A DNA stretch of 11,125 nt. It comes from Roseiflexaceae bacterium UBA965 (GTDB taxonomy: Bacteria > Chloroflexota > Chloroflexia > Chloroflexales > Roseiflexaceae). The notes under the pieces were generated by a model. The model was given only the letters and a program-made list of their open reading frames with translations. It was not told the origin of the DNA and ran no database searches. The stretch lies in assembly GCA_002292925.1 (NCBI GenBank), contig DBCF01000203.1, positions 1 through 11,125 of the forward strand, given 5' to 3'. The position numbers and the translations under genes were made by a program. Positions 6,551 through 11,125 of the stretch are shown here, piece by piece; within the stretch, counting starts at the first letter, position 1, and each line of letters begins with the position of its first letter.

Positions 6551-7541
6551 ATAGTCTCGCTTGTTCGCTTGCGGGCACGATTGAAGGAACGGGGGATCCA
6601 GATTCGCGGGTAGGCTCAAGTACACGCGCAAAAGCCGATCTGCGCATAAAGCTCACATTGTGGCGCACCCACAATGATTGCTCATCAATGGGTTGGAAGC
6701 CGAGGTCTTGGGCCGACCAGAGGAGTTCTTCTTGGTAGTCACGCAACACCAACCAAATCGGCAAGGTGTCGGCGATTTGACTAATCCCAAAGCGCAACAT
6801 GTCAGTGGCGAGTTCACGGGCATTGGGGTCAATCAAGAGATGCATCAAGTGTGCTTCGCGCCCACTGCGTACCCGTAAGGCCGCCATGACGTGCGCTGCG
6901 TGGCGCAACACCCAGGCTCGGCGCTTGACGCCGTCCCATGGGGTTTGTAACGGCAACATCCAATCACGGGCTGCTTTGGCTTCAGCATGTTGTACGGGTC
7001 GGGGGGTGATTTGCCCATACAGCTGATGCACACCCCATACGTCGTGTCGGCTTTGTGGTTGCATCGTCGCTAGTCGCGTCCCTTGGTCCCAATCTGGCCC
7101 ATCGAGGCGCAACAGCATCTGGTGGGCGTAACTGCTATAGCCACTTTGCCGGAATATCTCGCTCATGTCGCTATTGGCGCCTGGTTGGGTCACGTACAAG
7201 CGTTGGATTTGTTGTTGGGCACTTTGTACCACGTGGGTTTCGAGTAAGCGGAACCAGATGTCGTGATCGGTGGGGAGCTGATGACTCGGCCCATACGTCG
7301 CCAATGCCACCACTTGTTGCTCGGGGCGTGATTCGCGGCTACTCGCCTGGAGCACCCCGCTGACACTCCCTTCGTGATGCACGTAGGTCGTATAGCGCGA
7401 ATTATTGGCAACCAATGACCGTAATCCAAACAACAAGGGACGATGGCGTTGCAGTAGCAACGCATCATCGTTGAGGAGTGCTAACGATCGCGGTTTGTGC
7501 CGCAACGTCAACAGGTCAGTTGGCGTCAACAAGCGACTCAT
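6522..7541 (-). CDS. GNAT-like protein, possibly tandem acetyltransferase fold
   Basis: I do not recognise a specific family for this 339-residue protein. Its two halves each have the outline of a GNAT domain. The N-terminal half runs YTTYVHHEGSVSGVLQ (50-65), ending with IFRQSGYSSYAHQMLLRL (129-146). The C-terminal half has HVMAALRVRSG (217-227), HLMHLLIDPNARELATDMLRFG (231-252), and IWLVLRDYQEELLWSAQDLGFQ (262-283), whose last part matches the final strand-helix of many GNAT proteins. A clear acetyl-CoA pyrophosphate loop (Q/RxxGxG/A) is not visible, so catalysis is uncertain. The basic tail (about 300-339) carries no motif I know. The ATG is preceded by GAGG and lies 16 bases after the pdxT stop. 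Its end overlaps the R3H ATPase start, so it belongs to the operon. Confidence 0.8.
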   Translation of the reverse strand: MSRLLTPTDLLTLRHKPRSLALLNDDALLLQRHRPLLFGLRSLVANNSRYTTYVHHEGSVSGVLQASSRESRPEQQVVALATYGPSHQLPTDHDIWFRLLETHVVQSAQQQIQRLYVTQPGANSDMSEIFRQSGYSSYAHQMLLRLDGPDWDQGTRLATMQPQSRHDVWGVHQLYGQITPRPVQHAEAKAARDWMLPLQTPWDGVKRRAWVLRHAAHVMAALRVRSGREAHLMHLLIDPNARELATDMLRFGISQIADTLPIWLVLRDYQEELLWSAQDLGFQPIDEQSLWVRHNVSFMRRSAFARVLEPTRESGSPVPSIVPASEQARLYARTKRNNQ

Positions 7542-7557
7542 ACAGGCCTCGTCGTCG

Positions 7558-8124
7558 TTATAGGCTCAAAAACAAGCGATGGATACGGTCATCGAGGGTA
7601 AGTTCAGGATGGAACGATGTCGCCAACATGTGGCCTTGCAGTGCCGCCACGACCCGACCATCTGGGAGGGTTGCAATGGTATGACAGGCACCTTGGGGAT
7701 TTTCTAAAATAGGTGCCCGGATAAACACGGTGTGGAAGGGTGCATCGAGCCCTGCCACGTTGACATCAGCCTCGAAACTATCAAGCTGGCTGCCAAAGGC
7801 ATTGCGACGTGAGTCGATATCCATCAAGTGGAGCGATGGTTGATCGGCTTTGCCATCGATGATTTTGCTCGATAACAAAATCGCCCCAGCACAGGTGCCC
7901 CAAATGGGCATCCCCGCAAGGACGCGTTGCCGGATTGGCTCAATGAGGTCATACATCACCAGTAATTTGCCAATGGTCGTGCTTTCGCCCCCCGGGATAA
8001 TCAAGCGGTCGACTTTGGCCAAATCACGTGGCAAGCGGACTTGTAGGCACGGGACCCCCATGCGCGTCAGCATCTCTTCGTGTTCACGAAATGCGCCTTG
8101 GAGCGCCAAAATTCCTACAATCAT
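7558..8124 (-). CDS. pdxT: Pyridoxal 5'-phosphate synthase, glutaminase subunit PdxT
   Basis: PdxT hydrolyses glutamine and channels ammonia to PdxS in the DXP-independent route to pyridoxal 5'-phosphate. The 188-residue product is a class I glutaminase of usual length, with the GGES motif (45-48), the nucleophile C78 in GTCAGAILL, and the H172/E174 pair in FHPEL. It starts MIVGILALQGAFREH, as the family does. I place the start at the second of two adjacent ATGs (8124; the other is 8127), served by GGGAG at 8130-8134. The frame is open further up to 8160, but that extension lies inside a hairpin and is not family-like. The gene follows pdxS with a 68-base gap containing that hairpin. Confidence 0.95.
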   Translation of the reverse strand: MIVGILALQGAFREHEEMLTRMGVPCLQVRLPRDLAKVDRLIIPGGESTTIGKLLVMYDLIEPIRQRVLAGMPIWGTCAGAILLSSKIIDGKADQPSLHLMDIDSRRNAFGSQLDSFEADVNVAGLDAPFHTVFIRAPILENPQGACHTIATLPDGRVVAALQGHMLATSFHPELTLDDRIHRLFLSL

Positions 8125-8145
8125 CATCGCTCCCGTATCTATGCA

Positions 8146-8185
8146 ACACCCCATTACCACCGCTCGTGCAGTGGTAATGGGGTGT
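8146..8185 (-). promoter_or_regulatory. Perfect 15-bp inverted repeat in the pdxS-pdxT gap
   Basis: The arm ACACCCCATTACCAC (8146-8160) is the exact reverse complement of GTGGTAATGGGGTGT (8171-8185), with a 10-base spacer that can itself form a two-pair GC/GC extension. It starts 7 bases after the pdxS stop. The pdxT transcript has no U-tract directly after it, so it is not a classical terminator. An mRNA-stabilising element for pdxS, or a weak attenuator setting the pdxS:pdxT ratio, are possible roles. Confidence 0.75.
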
Positions 8186-8192
8186 GAAGAAT

Positions 8193-9080
8193 CTACCAGC
8201 CGCGACCTGCCAACAATTGATCTTGGGGCAATGAGCTAATGTTGATACCGACCATGGCCTCGCCGAGGTTTTTGCTCACTTCGGCAATGATGTGGGCATC
8301 TTGGTAGTGGGTGGTGGCTTGGACAATCGCCTTGGCGCGTACGCTGGGGTTGCCCGATTTGAAAATCCCCGAACCGACAAAGACGCCATCTACGCCAATT
8401 TGCATCATCAAAGCGGCATCGGCTGGGGTGGCAATCCCACCGGCAGCAAAGTTGACCACCGGCAAGCGACCAGCTTGGGCAACTTGCTTGACCAACTCGT
8501 AGGGTGCTTGCAAGTTCTTGGCGGCGCTATAGAGCTCGTCTTCGCTCATTGATTGCAAACGACGAATTTCGCCCAGCACGGTGCGGGCATGGAAGACTGC
8601 TACGGCAACGTCGCCGGTGCCGGCTTCACCCTTGGTGCGGAGCATGGCTGCCCCTTCGGTGATGCGGCGGAGCGCCTCGCCGAGGTTTTTACAACCGTTC
8701 ACAAAGGGGATTTTGTAACGGTGCTTGTCGATGTGGAATTCGTTGTCAGCCGGCGTGAGTACTTCGCTCTCGTCGATATAGTCGATCCCGAGCGCTTCGA
8801 GGACTTGTGCTTCGACGAAATGCCCGATGCGCGCCTTGGCCATCACGGGGATGGTGACGCTTTCTTTGATGCGCACAATCAATTCAGGGTCGCTCATACG
8901 AGCTACGCCACCCTGTTTGCGTATATCTGCGGGTACGCGCTCGAGTGCCATGACGGCAACAGCACCAGCGTCTTCAGCGATTTTTGCTTGTTCGACGTCG
9001 ATTACATCCATGATGACGCCGCCCTTGAGCATTTGCGCCAAACCGGCTTTCGTCGTCCACGTTGATTTTTCAATGGCCAT
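8193..9080 (-). CDS. pdxS: Pyridoxal 5'-phosphate synthase, synthase subunit PdxS
   Basis: PdxS condenses ribose 5-phosphate, glyceraldehyde 3-phosphate and ammonia from PdxT into pyridoxal 5'-phosphate. The 295-residue TIM-barrel protein matches the family along its whole length: GGVIMDVIDVEQAKIAEDAGA near the start (D25), VMAKARIGH with the Schiff-base lysine K82, DYIDESEVLTPAD, and RTKGEAGTGD with the second catalytic lysine K150. The ATG has GGAG eight bases upstream, and an extended -10 promoter lies about 54 bases upstream. It is the first gene of the long minus-strand operon. The stop is TAG. Confidence 0.98.
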   Translation of the reverse strand: MAIEKSTWTTKAGLAQMLKGGVIMDVIDVEQAKIAEDAGAVAVMALERVPADIRKQGGVARMSDPELIVRIKESVTIPVMAKARIGHFVEAQVLEALGIDYIDESEVLTPADNEFHIDKHRYKIPFVNGCKNLGEALRRITEGAAMLRTKGEAGTGDVAVAVFHARTVLGEIRRLQSMSEDELYSAAKNLQAPYELVKQVAQAGRLPVVNFAAGGIATPADAALMMQIGVDGVFVGSGIFKSGNPSVRAKAIVQATTHYQDAHIIAEVSKNLGEAMVGINISSLPQDQLLAGRGW

Positions 9081-9133
9081 GAAAGTAGCTCCTTCGGCAT
9101 ACGAAAAAGAGAACCAGAACTATGGTTTCACAT

Positions 9134-9142
9134 ATTGTACCA
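9134..9142 (-). promoter_or_regulatory. Candidate extended -10 promoter for the pdxS operon
   Basis: TGGTACAAT on the minus strand is an extended -10 (TGn plus TACAAT, five of six to consensus). No good -35 is seen at 16-18 bases upstream, as expected for extended -10 promoters. It lies after the terminator of the superoxide dismutase gene and about 54 bases before the pdxS ATG. Confidence 0.5.
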
Positions 9143-9162
9143 CAGGCACTTATGCTACGCCG

Positions 9163-9203
9163 AAAAAAACAGCGGGCAGGTGACTTTCGTCATCCCTGCC
9201 CGC
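9163..9203 (-). terminator. Rho-independent terminator after the superoxide dismutase gene
   Basis: On the minus strand GCGGGCAGG pairs with CCTGCCCGC, with an inner TGAC-GAAA-GTCA (a GNRA-type tetraloop) and a two-base bulge. It is followed by TG and seven T. It begins 19 bases after the superoxide dismutase stop and separates that gene from pdxS. Confidence 0.95.
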
Positions 9204-9222
9204 CACGTTGCGGTCGATGTGA

Positions 9223-9828
9223 TTAGCGACCGTAGTTGCTGGCAACCACGTCCCAGTTGACTACGCTCCACCAAGCTGCCAAATAATCGGCGCGGCGGTT
9301 TTGGTAGTTGAGGTAGTAGGCATGTTCCCACACGTCCACACCCAACAAGGGCGTCAACCCTTGCATAACAGGGCTGTCTTGGTTGGGGGTGCTGATGACC
9401 TTGATGGCACCGCTAGCGTCTGATACCAACCAGCTCCAACCACTGCCAAAGCGTTTCATACCGGCATCGTTGATGGCGGCTTTGAGCTTGTCCACATCAC
9501 CAAAGGTGGCGGTGATGGCGGCGGCCAAGGCGCCACTGGGGGCACTGGCACCACCGGGAGTCATGATTTCCCAAAACAAGGTGTGATTGGCGTGCCCACC
9601 CACGTTGTTGATGAGGGCTTGGCGAATGCTATCGGGTGTTTCGTTGATCTTGCTCAACAACTCGACGGCTGACAAGCTCTGCAATGCCGAATGGTCATTC
9701 AATGCGTTGTTGGCATTGGTGATGTAGGCGGCATGGTGCTTACCGTGGTGGATGGTCATCGTCTTGGCATCGATATGCGGCTCGAGGGCTGCAACATCGT
9801 ATCCGAGCGCGGGTAAGGTGAATGGCAT
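9223..9828 (-). CDS. sodA: Superoxide dismutase, Mn-type of the Fe/Mn family
   Basis: The enzyme converts superoxide to peroxide and oxygen; with no signal peptide it is cytoplasmic. The 201-residue product has all four metal ligands: H27 in TIHHGKHHAAY, H82 in GGHANHTLFW, and D165 and H169 in DVWEHAYY. The Gly-Gly before HANH, and the NQDSP glutamine (Q150), favour manganese over iron, though cambialistic use cannot be excluded. The ATG has AAGGAG eight bases upstream. A strong promoter is upstream and a terminator downstream, so the gene is probably monocistronic. Symbol given by subtype inference. Confidence 0.95.
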   Translation of the reverse strand: MPFTLPALGYDVAALEPHIDAKTMTIHHGKHHAAYITNANNALNDHSALQSLSAVELLSKINETPDSIRQALINNVGGHANHTLFWEIMTPGGASAPSGALAAAITATFGDVDKLKAAINDAGMKRFGSGWSWLVSDASGAIKVISTPNQDSPVMQGLTPLLGVDVWEHAYYLNYQNRRADYLAAWWSVVNWDVVASNYGR

Positions 9829-9878
9829 GTTCAGTGCTCCTTAAAATCAAATGGCGGTGAAACAACCTCCATATCCCG

Positions 9879-9908
9879 AGTATAGCACTCTCTGTTTGTG
9901 CGTGTCAA
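9879..9908 (-). promoter_or_regulatory. Sigma-70-type promoter for the superoxide dismutase gene
   Basis: On the minus strand a perfect -35 TTGACA (9908-9903) is followed, 18 bases later, by -10 TATACT (9884-9879). Transcription would start near 9872, about 44 bases before the ATG. Confidence 0.75.
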
Positions 9909-10000
9909 AGCGTTTTTGTAGACATAAAACAAATCACTCTCGCAACCTATCCCCGCCTCAATCTTCCAACCCTCCCGAATTTTGTGTGTGTTACCGCCTG

Positions 10001-10049
10001 TATACAATAATTAAGCAAAAGTTATGTGTTGATGAAATTTTATACAATA
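10001..10049. repeat. Two TATACAATA direct repeats, 40 bases apart
   Basis: TATACAATA occurs at 10001-10009 and again at 10041-10049. Each contains a -10-like TACAAT facing the HNH gene, so they could be tandem promoter elements, but neither has a clear -35. The 40-base spacing is close to four helical turns. Confidence 0.5.
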
Positions 10050-10092
10050 GACAGAAAAGTAGTATGGGGCATATGGTGCCTATTGGAGCCTG

Positions 10093-10101
10093 TGATACAC
10101 T
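10093..10101 (+). promoter_or_regulatory. Candidate extended -10 promoter for the HNH gene
   Basis: TGATACACT matches an extended -10 (TGn plus TACACT). It would start transcription near 10108 and give a leader of about 200 bases. The -35 region is weak. Confidence 0.3.
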
Positions 10102-10110
10102 ATAGAAAGT

Positions 10111-10250
10111 AAGCGAATCGGTGCTGATTGGTGGTGTATTGCCGAACCAGTCATCATTAGATTTTTTGCGAAACTATTGTCATTCACGCAATCACGAAAT
10201 AGATGGAGTCTGCCGCTCATAGCAAAATTAGCAACGCTCAGCATTCGCTT
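10111..10250 (+). promoter_or_regulatory. Potentially structured leader of the HNH gene
   Basis: AAGCGAAT plus GCTGA (10111-10118 and 10123-10127) can pair with TCAGC-ATTCGCTT (10238-10250), giving 13 pairs with a four-base bulge that enclose about 110 bases. Inside, TGATTGGT (10125-10132) can pair with ACCAGTCA (10146-10153), competing with part of the long stem. TTGCG and CGCAA segments around 10166-10196 are also complementary. I match this to no known riboswitch. Confidence 0.3.
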
Positions 10251-10308
10251 TTCCATGGTGGAGTTCTTCTGCGGCATCGTTTTGGTACGAGTATGCAAGG
10301 AGGCGGGC

Positions 10309-10812
10309 ATGCAGCGGGTTTTGGTGCTTAATGCGAGTTACGAACCACTTCAATTGGTCTCGCTCCGGCGAGCATTGGTATTGTTGTTTCAAGAAAAAGC
10401 CGAATTAGTCGAAGCCGCGCAACGCGCGATTTATAGTATTTCGCATCGATTTGTGGTGCCGCTGGTGATTCGCTTGACGCGTTATATACGCGTGCCCCGT
10501 AATTTGCGCTTGCCCTGCTCGCGCCGGGGCGTCATCATTCGCGACCGTGAAACCTGTCAGTATTGTGGGCGCCAAATAGGCCGCACCCACCTCACCATCG
10601 ACCATGTCATCCCCCGCACCCTCGGTGGCCCTACCGATTGGGACAATGTCGTGGCTGCCTGCCGTGAATGCAACCACCGCAAAGGGGGGCGCACCCCCGA
10701 GCAAGCTAATATGCCCTTGTTGACGGTGCCACGTCAACCCCACTATGTGGCTTTTGCCCTGCTCATCGAACTCGAGCGCGACGATATCTGGCGCAAATAT
10801 AGCTACGCCTAA
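10309..10812 (+). CDS. HNH endonuclease
   Basis: The 167-residue product starts MQRVLVLNASYEPLQLVSLRRA, the typical opening of a widespread chromosomal HNH family in actinobacteria, cyanobacteria and Chloroflexota. It carries a zinc-type HNH domain: CQYC (C83/C86), the metal-binding DH at 98-99 in IDHVIPRTLGG, N113 in DWDNVVAAC, and CREC with NHRK (C118/C121, H123). It cuts DNA in principle; the physiological role of this family is unclear. The ATG at 10309 has a perfect AAGGAGG (10297-10303) five bases upstream, so the open frame extending up to 10177 is not part of the protein. It has its own terminator. No restriction, toxin or intein partner is beside it. Confidence 0.93.
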   Translation: MQRVLVLNASYEPLQLVSLRRALVLLFQEKAELVEAAQRAIYSISHRFVVPLVIRLTRYIRVPRNLRLPCSRRGVIIRDRETCQYCGRQIGRTHLTIDHVIPRTLGGPTDWDNVVAACRECNHRKGGRTPEQANMPLLTVPRQPHYVAFALLIELERDDIWRKYSYA

Positions 10813-10821
10813 TACAATATA

Positions 10822-10866
10822 CACGCACCGTTCTGTCGCAACAGGAGTAGGTGCGTGGTGTTTTTT
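10822..10866 (+). terminator. Rho-independent terminator after the HNH gene
   Basis: CACGCACC (10822-10829) pairs with GGTGCGTG (10850-10857), with an inner CTGT-CGCA-ACAG hairpin (10833-10844). After three bases follows T6 and then more T-rich sequence. It lies between the convergent HNH and trpD genes. Confidence 0.85.
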
Positions 10867-10892
10867 GTGTTTTTGTTGTTGAAAAATAGCAA

Positions 10893-11125
10893 CTAGCTGG
10901 TCGCCAAGGTCAATTGGTGGGCTGCCGCTCCGGATTCAATCGATTGCTTGGCAAGGGTGATAGCTGCGTCCCAATCATCTGCAAGCTCTGCTGCCATAAT
11001 CGCGGCGGCCGCATTGAGTACCACGACGTCGTTTTGGGCGGTAGTGCCATGCCCTGCAAGTATACTCTGGGCGATCTGTACATTTTCGTGTAAGTCACCA
11101 CCCGCTAATGCCTCGTTTTGGGCCC
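10893..11125 (-). CDS. trpD: Anthranilate phosphoribosyltransferase, C-terminal part (5' end outside window)
   Basis: TrpD joins anthranilate and PRPP in tryptophan synthesis. Only the last 77 codons are present, open to the window edge. They read AQNEALAGGDLHENVQIAQS, then ILAG, then NDVVVLNAAAAIMAA, and end in AKQSIESGAAAHQL, all typical of the TrpD C-terminus (the GGD..EN, LNAAAAL and SG.A elements). The stop is TAG at 10895-10893. There is no start codon in this frame within the window, so the gene is easy to overlook. Which trp genes lie next to it cannot be seen. Confidence 0.9.
   Translation of the reverse strand, partial: AQNEALAGGDLHENVQIAQSILAGHGTTAQNDVVVLNAAAAIMAAELADDWDAAITLAKQSIESGAAAHQLTLATS

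Larger units (their letters stand above)
9829..10308. other. Divergent intergenic region between the superoxide dismutase and HNH genes
   Basis: About 480 bases hold no convincing gene. The superoxide dismutase promoter and leader occupy its left end. The centre (about 9995-10060) is AT-rich with two TATACAATA copies. The right 200 bases are the probable leader of the HNH gene, with several complementary segments. Reading frames here on either strand lack ribosome sites and family similarity. Confidence 0.7.

Noticed and set aside
6551..6631. 27-residue N-terminal extension of the R3H ATPase
   Set aside because: The extension lies within the coding region of the GNAT-like gene, has no Shine-Dalgarno and no family similarity.
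8125..8160. N-terminal extension of pdxT to the ATG at 8160
   Set aside because: The extra residues lie in the hairpin, have no ribosome site and are not family-like; MIVGILALQG at 8124 has GGGAG at the right distance.
9851..10105. Small plus-strand gene of 84 codons in the intergenic region
   Set aside because: It has no ribosome site, an unlikely composition, and lies antisense over the superoxide dismutase promoter.
10177..10308. 44-residue extension of the HNH protein
   Set aside because: A perfect AAGGAGG five bases before the ATG at 10309 and the family-typical MQRVLVLNASYEPL start fix the true beginning.
10309..10812. HNH gene as part of a homing intron, restriction or toxin system
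   Set aside because: No methylase, immunity or intron features are next to it; it has its own ribosome site and terminator and resembles a common chromosomal family.
10910..11101. 63-codon minus-strand frame near the window end
   Set aside because: It is out of frame with the clear TrpD C-terminus encoded on the same strand at 10893-11125.

Overview
The window looks like a stretch of core chromosome from a member of the Chloroflexota, with a Herpetosiphon/Chloroflexia-like relative as my best guess. The evidence is protein style and gene order: an alaS - baseplate-J-like membrane protein - ruvX run, an Ycf45/SpoIIIAA-like ATPase with an R3H domain, and a DarA-type PII-like protein next to tmk. 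This is inference from recognised families, not a database match. Base composition is moderately GC-rich and even, and I see no insertion sequence, phage integrase, CRISPR array or tRNA.

Layout. Plus strand, 1-2470: the 3' end of alaS, a membrane-anchored protein with baseplate-J-like features, and ruvX (overlapping its upstream gene by 4 bases). A strong bidirectional terminator follows at 2469-2506. Minus strand, 9080 down to 2523: a long, tightly packed probable operon, transcribed in the order pdxS, pdxT, a GNAT-like protein, an R3H ATPase, tmk, a DarA-like PII protein, a membrane zinc-ribbon protein, and a DsbA-family lipoprotein. Further upstream on the minus strand is a monocistronic Mn-type superoxide dismutase with a clear promoter and terminator. 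A roughly 480-base divergent intergenic region separates it from a plus-strand HNH endonuclease that has its own terminator. The window ends in the 3' part of trpD on the minus strand.

The most interesting item is the last gene of the minus operon. The DsbA-like reading frame (3179 to 2523) is continuous except for one in-frame TGA at 2993-2991. That TGA sits where the first, nucleophilic cysteine of the CxxC active site belongs, giving S-D-Y-Q-(UGA)-P-Y-C. A small stem-loop with a bulged U and a GU-containing loop lies about 17-31 bases after the TGA, where bacterial SECIS elements occur. TGA is a normal stop elsewhere in the window (at 2007-2009 and 4064-4066), so this is best read as a site-specific selenocysteine codon: a secreted, lipid-anchored UxxC DsbA-like selenoprotein. 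A nonsense mutation or a sequencing error remains possible.

Other features worth attention are a perfect 15-bp hairpin in the pdxS-pdxT gap without a U-tract, a roughly 200-base potentially structured leader before the HNH gene, and poorly characterised membrane and GNAT-like proteins in the two operons.
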